Part shown: positions 15,095-23,603 of the stretch, one piece after another | Position numbering within the stretch: the stretch's first letter is position 1 | Layout: every line of letters starts with the position of its first letter | Source of the DNA: CBDUBS01 sp965365445 | GTDB taxonomy: Bacteria; Bacteroidota; Rhodothermia; Rhodothermales; DASSAV01 | Length of the DNA: 29,680 nt | Assembly: GCA_965365445.1 (NCBI GenBank) | Contig: CBDUBS010000021.1 | Span: 1-29,680 of the forward strand | Direction: 5' to 3' | The notes under the pieces: generated by a model | The model's input: the letters and a program-made list of their open reading frames with translations, nothing else | Databases searched by the model: none | Told to the model about the DNA's origin: nothing | Program-made: the position numbers and the translations under genes

Positions 15095-16654
15095 TTACCT
15101 CCTGCGGGCATTCTTGTCTTGTGAAGAAGGCCGTCTCCGAAATCCGGCGAGCAGCGCGAGCAGGGTAAACGCACACCCGATCAAAAATGCATCGGGGTAG
15201 CGGGTGTAAAACGGGAGGGCGCGGTTCGTCCGAAGCGTGTGGATGAGGACTCCTTCGCGTTCCGCCTCACTGCCGAGCATCCGGCCGTTCGCGTCGATGA
15301 ATGCCGAGCGCCCTCCGTTGGCGGCGCGCGCCGTCGCCCGCCGGTTCTCGATGCTGCGCAGGCGGGCGAGGTTCGCAAACAGGGTAGCATATCCGCCGAA
15401 CCAGCTTTCATAGGCCGGCTGGACGAATAACCCCGCGCCGGAGCGGGCCATACGCGCCCACAGGCCGGGAACGTATTGCTCGTTGCACAGAGGGGTTCCA
15501 AGCAAAACAGGGTTTACCGCCCTCGCTCTCAGCGGCAGAAGGCGGAGAGAATTTCCCGGTACGAACCACCCTCTGCGCTGGTGTTCCTCCCGGATGAATC
15601 CGATCCGCCCAAGCAGGGAATACAGGGGTAAACCCTCCCAGAAGGGCACGAGCCGCTGTTTGGTATACGCGGAACGGGGCGACCCGCTTGAAATCAAAAC
15701 GGCCTGGTTTACCCGGACGGGTATCCCGCCGGGCGCGTCGAGCCGGCCGTTCATACCGAAAAGGAGCGCTGCGTCATTCCGCTGTGTCCACTGCTCGATC
15801 AGGCTTTCGGCAGAGGCGTCCGTTCCGTCTACGAGGCTTTCCGCCCAGACGTACAGATCGGCGTCTGCCGCCTGCCCGGACTGAACGCGGCCTGCATCCG
15901 AAAGCGCGAGGAGCCGTCGGACGGTTTCGATCGAGCCGGTTTGCTCCGGACCCAACCGGGTATGAACAACGGCCACTCGTACCGCGGCTCCTTCCGGCGC
16001 ATCCGAACGAGCGGCCGCATACAGGGCCGGAATGCCGAGCCAGAGGCAAAGGACCGTCAGGATCGTACCGGCGGCCCGACGCCGCGTTTCCGGCCGCAGG
16101 GCCGTCAGGTGGTACAGGGCCACGTTGAACGAAACGACCCAGGCGGTAATGCCCCAGACGCCCGTAACATCGGCAAACTGCACCAGGGACAGGTTGACCG
16201 CCTGGCTGTTTCCAACGAACAAGATCCCCAGGGTCATGGGAAACCGGACGTAGGCCCACTCCCATACGGGCCACAAAAACACGAGCGCGATCAGAGCGCG
16301 CGGGTACGGCATCCAGCGTCGGAGGGCGAACAGGACGAATAGCGGGACCGATTCGAACAGCGCTTCCTGAATACCCGCCGCCCAGGTCAGCGGCATCATA
16401 CGGGTCGGCACACCGACGAATGCCCACCACCCCGTAACGAACGTCGAGACGAGCATGAAACCAAACCCGAGGCCCATGAACGGGGTAATGTTTCTGATCC
16501 GTTCGAGCGCAACGAACAGGGGAACGAAGGCGAACCAGGCCAGAAAGGAAAGGTTAAACGCGTTCGTGGAGGGCCAGGAGAGGCCGTAGAGCACCGCAGC
16601 CCCCAGAGCGGCAAACAGGATGCGGCCTCCGGAAGCGCCTGTGAGGGTCCTCAT
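15095..16654 (-). CDS. lnt: Apolipoprotein N-acyltransferase
   Basis: This 519-residue inner-membrane enzyme adds the third acyl chain to the N-terminal Cys of outer-membrane lipoproteins. About eight hydrophobic segments fill residues 10-215, followed by a nitrilase-fold periplasmic domain (about 225-480) and a last transmembrane segment (about 488-505). The catalytic triad is visible: Glu272 (YVWAESL), Lys332 (YTKQRLVPFWE) and Cys390 (LLGTPLCNEQ), with the conserved Glu340 after the Lys. The length matches E. coli Lnt. It is the only minus-strand gene between the DUF3276 gene and the hydrolase. Several products in this window are probably lipoproteins, consistent with a need for Lnt. Confidence 0.95.
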   Translation of the reverse strand: MRTLTGASGGRILFAALGAAVLYGLSWPSTNAFNLSFLAWFAFVPLFVALERIRNITPFMGLGFGFMLVSTFVTGWWAFVGVPTRMMPLTWAAGIQEALFESVPLFVLFALRRWMPYPRALIALVFLWPVWEWAYVRFPMTLGILFVGNSQAVNLSLVQFADVTGVWGITAWVVSFNVALYHLTALRPETRRRAAGTILTVLCLWLGIPALYAAARSDAPEGAAVRVAVVHTRLGPEQTGSIETVRRLLALSDAGRVQSGQAADADLYVWAESLVDGTDASAESLIEQWTQRNDAALLFGMNGRLDAPGGIPVRVNQAVLISSGSPRSAYTKQRLVPFWEGLPLYSLLGRIGFIREEHQRRGWFVPGNSLRLLPLRARAVNPVLLGTPLCNEQYVPGLWARMARSGAGLFVQPAYESWFGGYATLFANLARLRSIENRRATARAANGGRSAFIDANGRMLGSEAEREGVLIHTLRTNRALPFYTRYPDAFLIGCAFTLLALLAGFRRRPSSQDKNARRR

Positions 16655-16847
16655 GCGGATTTTGAATGGTATGCCGTGCTCATCGGCGCCCTCGGATGCT
16701 GTTTCCGGCTGAGATGGTAGAACGGGCCATAGCCGTCTGGCGGTTTCGGCATGGGCATCAAAATAAGGAAATTCCCTCCCAAAATGGTTTTGGACCGCCC
16801 GGCAGCGCCTGTAGGAGCGACCCGGCGGCCCCGACTCGGATAAAGTG
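16655..16847. promoter_or_regulatory. Divergent intergenic region between lnt and the hydrolase gene
   Basis: These 193 bases must hold the promoters of both divergent genes. On the minus strand, TATTTTG (16765-16759) lies about 105 bases before the lnt start and is identical to the box before the DUF3276 gene. A short palindrome GGAAATTCC (16767-16775) lies next to it. No clear plus-strand promoter for the hydrolase was recognised. Confidence 0.3.
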
Positions 16848-17621
16848 ATGCAACTCCATTATAAACGATACGGCACGGGCGGTCACCCGCTCATCATCCT
16901 GCATGGCTTGCTGGGCTCCGGTGGCAACTGGCACACGCTGGCCTCGCGGGCGTTCAGCCCTCACTTCGACGTGTATCTGGTGGATCAGCGCAACCACGGG
17001 CGCTCGCCCCACCGGGACGAGATGGATTACCCTGCGATGGCCCGGGATGCGGCGCGGTTCATGGATGAACACGGCCTACGATCGGCGTATGTCATGGGCC
17101 ACTCCATGGGAGGCAAGACGGCGATGGAACTGGCCCTTGCGGAACCGGAAAGGGTGGGGCGGTTGGTGGTGGTGGATATCGCACCGAGAGCGTACCCTCC
17201 GCAGCACCTCGATTTGCTCGATGCGCTTCGGTCCATCGATCCGGGCGCCCATGCCTCCCGAAAGGCCATCGACGAGCGGCTGGCGGAGCGGGTATCCTCG
17301 GCGCCCATACGGCAGTTTCTGATGAAAAACCTGGCCTACGATCCCGATGAGGAGCGGTACTACTGGCAATCGAATCTGGAGGCGATGTATGCGAACTACC
17401 AGCGCCTGAGCGCGGAAATCGAAGGGGGCCGGGTGTACAATGGCCCGGCGCTTTTCATCCGGGGCGGTAAGTCGGGGTACGTCACGGAGGCGGACGAACC
17501 GGCCATGCGGACCTTGTTCCCGCAGGCGGAGGTGGTCACGCTGCCTGAGGCCGGGCACTGGATCCATGCCGACTCGCCGGGACCGTTTACGGGGATCGTT
17601 CTGGATTTCCTCTCCACCTGA
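16848..17621 (+). CDS. Alpha/beta-fold hydrolase (YbfF-like esterase)
   Basis: This 257-residue single-domain hydrolase has HGLLGSGGNW (19-28, oxyanion-hole loop), VDQRNHGRSP (45-54), GHSMGGK (84-90, nucleophile Ser86), an acidic strand near LFIRGGKSGYV and catalytic His in LPEAGHWIHAD near the C-terminus. The pattern is closest to the YbfF/abhydrolase-11 group of acyl-CoA or short-chain esterases, but substrate cannot be assigned. No signal peptide is seen, so it is cytoplasmic. ATG 16848 is chosen; a GTG lies one codon earlier. It precedes metH by 97 bases on the same strand, with no obvious functional link. Confidence 0.9.
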   Translation: MQLHYKRYGTGGHPLIILHGLLGSGGNWHTLASRAFSPHFDVYLVDQRNHGRSPHRDEMDYPAMARDAARFMDEHGLRSAYVMGHSMGGKTAMELALAEPERVGRLVVVDIAPRAYPPQHLDLLDALRSIDPGAHASRKAIDERLAERVSSAPIRQFLMKNLAYDPDEERYYWQSNLEAMYANYQRLSAEIEGGRVYNGPALFIRGGKSGYVTEADEPAMRTLFPQAEVVTLPEAGHWIHADSPGPFTGIVLDFLST

Positions 17622-17718
17622 GGCACGTTCGGTCCTGAACAAAAGCCTCCGATAGTCGTTGTGACGCGGGCCATCCGAAGGCGCCATCTGTAGCCGATCT
17701 GTCTACCGCTTCCCATCC

Positions 17719-20700
17719 ATGTACGACACGCTGAATACGCTTCGCGCCCTGTTGAAAAACCGGATCCTGGTGCTCGACGGCGCTATGGGCACATCCATTC
17801 AGGGGTACGGGCTGTCGGAAGCCGATTACCGGGGGGAGCGTTTTGAAGGCCATCCGTCCGACCTGCGCGGCAACAACGACCTGCTTTCGCTAACCCGGCC
17901 CCACGTCGTACGGGAAATCCACGAGGCGTTTCTGGAAGCCGGAGCGGACATCATCGAGACGAATACGTTCAGTGCGACGTCCATCGCCCAGGCGGACTAC
18001 GGGCTGGAAAACGAAGCGTACGCCCTGAACGTCGCCTCGGCGCGTATCGCCCGGCAGGCGGCCGACGCGTTTACGAAAGCCAACCCGGCCCGGCCTCGCT
18101 TCGTCGCCGGAGCCATCGGGCCAACCAACCGCACGCTTTCCATCTCGCCCGACGTGGCCGATCCGGGCTACCGGGCCGTCACGTTCGATGAGATTGCCCG
18201 GGCCTACACCGAGCAGGCCCTCGGGTTGATCGACGGCGGGGCCGACATCCTGCTCATCGAAACCGTATTCGATACGCTCAACTGCAAAGCGGCGTTATTT
18301 GCCCTGCACGAGTTGTTCGGGCGCACGGGGAAGGGCCTCCCCGTGATGATTTCCGGCACGGTGGTCGATCTGAGCGGCCGGACGCTTTCCGGGCAAACGC
18401 CCGAGGCGTTCTGGATCTCCGTAGCGCACGCCCCGAACCTGCTCAGCGTGGGCCTGAATTGCGCTCTGGGTTCGGCGCAGATGCGGCCATACATCGAGGA
18501 GCTGTCCAGTGTGGCATCCGTCCCGATCAGCCTGTACCCGAATGCCGGTTTGCCCAACGAGTTTGGCGGATACGACGAATCGCCGGAGTACATGGCGGCG
18601 CAGTTCGAGGAGTACGCCCGGAGCGGTTTCGTGAACATCGTCGGGGGATGTTGCGGCACCACGCCCGAGCATATCCGGCTGCTGGCCGAGATCGCGGCGG
18701 GCCATATGCCCCGATCCGTACCGGAGGTCGAGCCGACGCTTCGGTTGAGCGGGCTGGAACCGCTGGTATTCCGGCCGGAAACCAACTTCGTCAACATCGG
18801 CGAGCGCACCAACGTCACCGGCTCCCGGATGTTCGCCCGGCTCATCCGGGATGGGCAGTACGAGGAGGCCCTCTCGGTAGCCCGGCAGCAGGTCGAAAAC
18901 GGGGCGCAGATGATCGACGTGAATATGGACGAAGGGCTGCTGGATGCCGAAGCCGCCATGGTCCGGTTTCTGAACCTGGCGGCGTCCGAGCCTGAAATAT
19001 CCCGCGTGCCGGTGGTGCTGGATTCGTCCCGGTGGTCGGTCATCGAGGCGGGGTTGAAGTGCGTGCAGGGCAAATGCGTCGTCAACTCGATCTCCCTGAA
19101 GGAAGGGGAGGAAGCTTTTCTGGAGCACGCCCGGAAGGTACGCCGCTACGGTGCGGCCGCCATCGTCATGGCGTTCGATGAGCAGGGGCAGGCCGATACG
19201 TTCGAACGCCGCATCGAGGTGTGCCGGCGGCACTACGCGTTGCTTACGGAGAAAGCCGGTTTCCCGCCCGAGGACATCCTGTTCGACCCCAACATCTTTG
19301 CCGTCGCTACCGGCATCGAGGAGCACAACCGGTACGCTCTCGATTTCATCCGGGCCGCCCGGTGGATCAAGGAGCATCTGCCTCATGCCCGGGTTTCGGG
19401 AGGGGTAAGCAACATCTCCTTCTCGTTCCGCGGGCAGGATCGGGTGCGTGAAGCGATGCACGCCGCATTCATGTACCACGCCATCCGGGCGGGCATGGAT
19501 ATGGGCATCGTCAACGCGGGGCAGTTGGAGGTGTACGAGGAAATAGAGCCGGAACTGCTCGAACGTGTGGAAGACGTACTGTTCGACCGACGCCCGGACG
19601 CCACCGAACGCCTCGTGGCCTGGGCAGAAGGGAACGCCCGTCCGGATGCGGAAACCGAGCGGCGCCAGGAAGTCTGGCGCCGCGAACCGGTAGAGGAGCG
19701 ACTGAAACACGCCCTCATCCGGGGCATCACGGAGTACGTCGAGGCGGATGTGGAGGAAGCCCGCCGGACCTATCCGACTTCGCTCGAGGTGATCGAAGGG
19801 CCGCTCATGGCCGGGATGAACGTGGTAGGCGATCTGTTCGGTGAAGGCAAAATGTTTCTGCCTCAGGTCGTCAAGAGCGCCCGCGTCATGAAGAAGGCCG
19901 TCGCCTACCTGATCCCGTACATCGAAGCCGAAAAAGCGGCCGGGGAAAACCGAAAGCCCCGGGCGCGGATCCTCATGGCTACCGTCAAAGGCGACGTGCA
20001 CGATATCGGGAAGAACATCGTCGGCGTGGTGCTCGGATGCAATAACTATGAAGTGATCGACCTGGGCGTGATGACCCCCGCCGACCGAATCCTCGATACG
20101 GCCGTCGCCGAGAAGGTGGACATTATCGGGTTGAGCGGCCTGATAACGCCCTCGCTCGATGAAATGGTGCATGTAGCCCGGGAGATGGAACGCCGCCGGA
20201 TCAACCTTCCGCTGCTCATCGGCGGGGCTACCACATCCCGGGTACATACGGCGGTTAAGATCGCCCCCGCCTTCTCCGGCCCGGTGATTCATGTGCTGGA
20301 CGCTTCCCGAAGCGTGGGCGTCGTGAGCCGCCTGCTTTCTTCGGAAAACCGCGCCCGGTTCATCGAGGACGTGCAGCGGGAGTATGAAGCGGTAAGAGCG
20401 GACCACCGCCGTCGCTCCGGAAAAAAAGCGTACCTGACCCTGGAGAAAGCACGGGCCAATCGGTTTACCGACGACTGGAAGTCGGCCCCGATAACCGTAC
20501 CGCAACACCCCGGGGTGACGGTATTCCAGGACGTATCGCTGGAAGAAATGCGGCCGTACATCGACTGGACGCCCTTTTTCATTGCGTGGGAGGTCAGAGG
20601 CAAGTACCCGGCTCTTCTTGACGATCCCCATGCCGGGGAGCAGGCCCGCTCCCTGTACGACGACGCCAACCGGTTCCTCGACCAGGCGCACCGCGAGCGG

Positions 20701-21432
20701 CGCATCCGGGCTTCCGGGGTGATGGGGTTGTTCCCCGCCAACAGCATCGGCGACGACATCGCAGTATACACGGGAGAGGACCGAAACGAGGTGCAGGCCG
20801 TGGTCCACTCGCTCCGGCAGCAAAGCGAAAAAACACCGGGCCGCCCCAACCGGGCTCTCGCCGACTTCGTGGCTCCCCGCCTTTCGGGACGGGCGGACTA
20901 CATAGGCGCTTTTGCCGTTACAGCCGGACACGGCGTGGAAGAATGGGCCGCCCGGTTCGAGCGCGACCACGACGACTACGGCAAGATCATGGTCAAGATC
21001 CTGGCGGACCGGCTGGCCGAAGCGTTCGCCGAATGGCTGCACGCTCAGGTGCGAACGCATCTCTGGGGCTATGCCCCCGATGAACGGCTCACCCGCGAGG
21101 AGGTAATCGCCGAGCGATACCGCGGCATCCGCCCCGCCCCCGGCTATCCGGCGTGTCCGGATCATACGGAGAAGCTCACGCTGTGGGATCTGCTCGGCGT
21201 GGAGCGAGCCGCCGGCATTCGGCTTACCGAAACGCTGGCTATGATGCCTGCGGCCTCGGTTTCGGGCTGGTACTTCGCTCACCCCGAATCCGCTTACTTC
21301 GATGTGGGCCGCATCGGGCGGGATCAGGTGGAAGATTACGCCGTGCGGAAAGGGATGTCGGTTGAGGAAGCGGAGTGCTGCCTGGCTTCCCGGCTGGCGT
21401 ACGATCCGGAAGAGTCCCGAGTGGTCGTGTAA
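17719..21432 (+). CDS. metH: Cobalamin-dependent methionine synthase
   Basis: This 1237-residue enzyme transfers methyl from 5-methyltetrahydrofolate via cobalamin to homocysteine. All four modules are present. The homocysteine domain (about 10-325) has zinc ligands Cys248, Cys311 and Cys312 (GLNCALG, GGCCGT). The pterin domain (about 345-610) contains NFVNIGERTNVTGSRMF. The helical cap and B12-binding module (about 650-900) has cobalt ligand His761 in DVHDIGKN. The SAM-dependent activation domain (about 915-1237) contains WEVRGKYP, RGIRPAPGYPACPDH and VSGWYFAHPES. Length and numbering track the E. coli enzyme closely. The 97 bases upstream show no cobalamin or SAM riboswitch. Reactivation should need a flavodoxin/reductase encoded elsewhere. 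Confidence 0.98.
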   Translation: MYDTLNTLRALLKNRILVLDGAMGTSIQGYGLSEADYRGERFEGHPSDLRGNNDLLSLTRPHVVREIHEAFLEAGADIIETNTFSATSIAQADYGLENEAYALNVASARIARQAADAFTKANPARPRFVAGAIGPTNRTLSISPDVADPGYRAVTFDEIARAYTEQALGLIDGGADILLIETVFDTLNCKAALFALHELFGRTGKGLPVMISGTVVDLSGRTLSGQTPEAFWISVAHAPNLLSVGLNCALGSAQMRPYIEELSSVASVPISLYPNAGLPNEFGGYDESPEYMAAQFEEYARSGFVNIVGGCCGTTPEHIRLLAEIAAGHMPRSVPEVEPTLRLSGLEPLVFRPETNFVNIGERTNVTGSRMFARLIRDGQYEEALSVARQQVENGAQMIDVNMDEGLLDAEAAMVRFLNLAASEPEISRVPVVLDSSRWSVIEAGLKCVQGKCVVNSISLKEGEEAFLEHARKVRRYGAAAIVMAFDEQGQADTFERRIEVCRRHYALLTEKAGFPPEDILFDPNIFAVATGIEEHNRYALDFIRAARWIKEHLPHARVSGGVSNISFSFRGQDRVREAMHAAFMYHAIRAGMDMGIVNAGQLEVYEEIEPELLERVEDVLFDRRPDATERLVAWAEGNARPDAETERRQEVWRREPVEERLKHALIRGITEYVEADVEEARRTYPTSLEVIEGPLMAGMNVVGDLFGEGKMFLPQVVKSARVMKKAVAYLIPYIEAEKAAGENRKPRARILMATVKGDVHDIGKNIVGVVLGCNNYEVIDLGVMTPADRILDTAVAEKVDIIGLSGLITPSLDEMVHVAREMERRRINLPLLIGGATTSRVHTAVKIAPAFSGPVIHVLDASRSVGVVSRLLSSENRARFIEDVQREYEAVRADHRRRSGKKAYLTLEKARANRFTDDWKSAPITVPQHPGVTVFQDVSLEEMRPYIDWTPFFIAWEVRGKYPALLDDPHAGEQARSLYDDANRFLDQAHRERRIRASGVMGLFPANSIGDDIAVYTGEDRNEVQAVVHSLRQQSEKTPGRPNRALADFVAPRLSGRADYIGAFAVTAGHGVEEWAARFERDHDDYGKIMVKILADRLAEAFAEWLHAQVRTHLWGYAPDERLTREEVIAERYRGIRPAPGYPACPDHTEKLTLWDLLGVERAAGIRLTETLAMMPAASVSGWYFAHPESAYFDVGRIGRDQVEDYAVRKGMSVEEAECCLASRLAYDPEESRVVV

Positions 21433-21582
21433 AGCACTCCCCGAACACTTCACCGTAAGTTTTCAACGAGTTGACGTTTTGAGGGTGCAGGCTTTCTTTG
21501 CAGCCCCTATATTCAACGGTTCATTGGCCCGGGCATTCGCTCCGGACTCTCCCTGACGTGAGAACCACGATTTGCTGATCCC

Positions 21583-22164
21583 ATGACTCCATCCATTGCC
21601 TTACATACCCGCCGCCCTTCGGCCGTCGATTCCCTGCGCAGCGAACACGTTTCCGTAGCGGCCCAGGTGCTCGGCGTGGTCGGGTTTGCCGTGCTTACGG
21701 CCGCCGCCGCTCAGGTCCGGATTTACCTCTGGGAGGTGCCGTTCACGCTCCAGACCGCCGCCGTTTTTGCCTCCGGCCTGTACCTCGGCGCCCGTAACGG
21801 CTTCCTGGCGCAGGTGCTGTACCTGGCCCTCGGGATGTTCCTGCCCGTATTTGCGGGCAGTGAGTTTGGTCCGGCCTACCTGTTCGGCGGCGTGACGGCC
21901 GGTTATCTGCTGGCGGCTCCTGCGGCGGCGGTGCTCATCGGCAGCCTCTCGAAGCGCTGGAACTCGCTGGCGGGAAGCACACTCACCCTCGTCCTGGGCT
22001 CGCTCGTGGTGTTTGCGGCCGGTGTGGCCTGGTTGCACGTAGCGGCCGGCCATACGACCTGGTTCGAGTCGGTCGATAAAGGGTTTCTTCGCTTCGCCGC
22101 AACCGACCTGGCCAAACTGATGTTCGTGAGCCTGCTTTATACCGGCTCCCGCCGGATCGGTTGA
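21583..22164 (+). CDS. bioY: Biotin transporter BioY
   Basis: This 193-residue integral membrane protein has about six hydrophobic segments from residue 25 onward and the BioY signature VPFTLQT (about 52-58), followed by GLYLGARNGFLAQVLYLALG and the FGPAYLFGGVTAGYL segment near the biotin-binding face. BioY is the substrate-binding S component of energy-coupling-factor transporters. No EcfA/EcfT genes are adjacent, so it either uses shared modules or acts alone, as has been reported for some BioY proteins. A TATATT box (21508-21513) lies 75 bases before the ATG. A strong terminator lies 25 bases after the stop. Confidence 0.93.
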   Translation: MTPSIALHTRRPSAVDSLRSEHVSVAAQVLGVVGFAVLTAAAAQVRIYLWEVPFTLQTAAVFASGLYLGARNGFLAQVLYLALGMFLPVFAGSEFGPAYLFGGVTAGYLLAAPAAAVLIGSLSKRWNSLAGSTLTLVLGSLVVFAAGVAWLHVAAGHTTWFESVDKGFLRFAATDLAKLMFVSLLYTGSRRIG

Positions 22165-22189
22165 GCGTCCGCACCGCCTTCCGCCTTTC

Positions 22190-22227
22190 AAAAAAGGCGC
22201 CGCTTCGGGAAAAGCGGTGCCTTTTTT
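22190..22227 (+). terminator. Rho-independent terminator after bioY
   Basis: AAAAAAGGCGCCGCTT (22190-22205) pairs with AAGCGGTGCCTTTTTT (22212-22227) around a six-base loop. All 16 positions pair, with one G-T wobble, and the 3' arm ends in six T residues. The flanking A and T runs would let it act on both strands, but the nearest gene on the other strand is far away. It is the clearest terminator in the window. Confidence 0.92.
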
Positions 22228-22305
22228 GCGTTATTACGACACGACCGCCGAAAAACAGGGTACGGCCACTCGGCCGCATCTGGATAGTGACACTGGAGAT
22301 ACGGA

Positions 22306-23493
22306 ATGTGGACGGCCATGCGGATAACGAAGGGGGCGCTGGCGCTCATGGTGGGGTTGCTCGCGGGAACAGTCTCGGCGCAGACGGGGCCGAAGAAGCC
22401 GGTGGTAGAAGATCCGCTGGTGCAGTTCCAGGCCGAGCGCGGGCTGGCCTTGCTTTACAACGTGAAGTTCGAACAGGCCGCCCGCCTGTTCGACCAGATC
22501 GACCGCCGCCATCCCAACCATCCGGTAGGGCCGTTCCTGAAAGCGCTAGGTACCTGGTGGCTCATCCTGCTCGACCTTTCGGACACTTCGCACGATGCGG
22601 CCTTTTTCCGGGCTATGGATGAGGTGATCCGGCGCAGCGACCGACTGCTGGACCGGGACAAAAATCATTTCGACGCCATCTTTTTCAAGGGCGCCGCGCT
22701 CGGGTTTCGGGGGCGCCTGAAGTCAAACCGGGGCGATTGGATCGAAGCGGCTCTCGACGGCAAGCGGGCGATGAACTACGTCCTCCGGGTGGCCCGTAAA
22801 GACCCCGCCAATGCCGATTATCTGTTCGGCAAGGGGATTTATGATTACTACGCCGATGTCATTCCCGAGCGCTACCCCATCGCCCGGCCGGTGCTGGCGT
22901 TCTTCCCCGATGCCGACCGGGAGCGCGGCCTCCGGGAGCTTACACGCACGGCACGCGAAGGCCGATTCATCCGGACGGAAGCCGTCTATTTCCTGCTTCA
23001 GATCTACTATCTCTATGAAGAGGATTATCAGAAAAGCCTGGAGCAGGTGGATTGGCTGCGCAAACGGTATCCCGACAACCCGTTTTTCCACACCATCGAG
23101 GGCCGTATTCACGCCCGGTGGAACAACTGGAGCCGCTCGCAGGACATATTCCTGGATGTGCTGGAACGCGCCCGCCGGAAGCAGCGGGGGTATAACGTTG
23201 CGGCCGTCGAGCAGGCGTACTACTACCTGGGGCGGGGGGCCATGGTATACGGCGACTACCCTCGGGCGCTGAAGCAACTGCACCTGCTGGAGCGGATTAC
23301 GGTAAACCGGAGGACGGATTCGTACTTCAAAGTCTGGGGCCGCCTGCGGCAGGGCATGGTTTACGACGCGCTCGGGGAGCGGGAACGCGCCGTTCAGCGA
23401 TACAGGGAGGTGCTTTCGATGAAGGACTGGGCGGACTCCAGGGCACGCGCCCGGCAGTACCTCGACGAGCCATATCGGGGAATCGACTACTGA
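22306..23493 (+). CDS. Exported tetratricopeptide-repeat protein
   Basis: This 395-residue protein has a signal peptide (hydrophobic stretch about 9-24, ending SAQT). The rest is helical with TPR-like repeats: ALLYNVKFEQAARLFDQID (about 48-66), then FKGAALGFRGRL, YYLYEEDYQKSLEQVDWL, YYYLGRGAMVYGDYPRALK and LRQGMVYDALGERERAVQRY near the end. No catalytic motif is seen. It is probably periplasmic and works through protein contacts. ATG 22306 is preferred because GGAG lies 7 bases upstream; an in-frame ATG four codons later is the alternative. The bioY terminator separates it from the upstream gene. I do not recognise a specific family. Confidence 0.85.
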   Translation: MWTAMRITKGALALMVGLLAGTVSAQTGPKKPVVEDPLVQFQAERGLALLYNVKFEQAARLFDQIDRRHPNHPVGPFLKALGTWWLILLDLSDTSHDAAFFRAMDEVIRRSDRLLDRDKNHFDAIFFKGAALGFRGRLKSNRGDWIEAALDGKRAMNYVLRVARKDPANADYLFGKGIYDYYADVIPERYPIARPVLAFFPDADRERGLRELTRTAREGRFIRTEAVYFLLQIYYLYEEDYQKSLEQVDWLRKRYPDNPFFHTIEGRIHARWNNWSRSQDIFLDVLERARRKQRGYNVAAVEQAYYYLGRGAMVYGDYPRALKQLHLLERITVNRRTDSYFKVWGRLRQGMVYDALGERERAVQRYREVLSMKDWADSRARARQYLDEPYRGIDY

Positions 23494-23494
23494 T

Positions 23495-23565
23495 CCGTCG
23501 GCCCTCTTTTCCTGTCCGGCCCGGACCCTATCGGGCCTCTCGCTCGTTCACGTACGAACCGACGG
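23495..23565 (+). promoter_or_regulatory. Possible structured leader before the VWA gene
   Basis: A 7-bp inverted repeat, CCGTCGG (23495-23501) with CCGACGG (23559-23565), encloses a 6-bp hairpin GGCCCG/CGGGCC (23518-23523 with 23532-23537). A weaker GTTC/GAAC hairpin (23546-23549 with 23556-23559) shares one base with the outer stem. Together they could fold as a three-way junction between the TPR stop codon and the VWA ribosome-binding site. The middle hairpin alone could also be a terminator without a T-run. No known RNA family was recognised. Confidence 0.25.
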
Positions 23566-23603
23566 CAACAACCCGTGCGACAGGAAACCAGGAGGGAGAA
23601 CCG

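Noticed and set aside
17622..17718. Cobalamin or SAM riboswitch before metH
   Set aside because: The gap is only 97 bases and shows no B12-box or SAM riboswitch core.
18295..21453. Open frame of about 1050 codons on the minus strand opposite metH
   Set aside because: It is a codon-bias shadow of metH in GC-rich DNA; the translation is rich in His, Arg, Pro and Gly with no recognisable domain, and metH on the other strand is certain.
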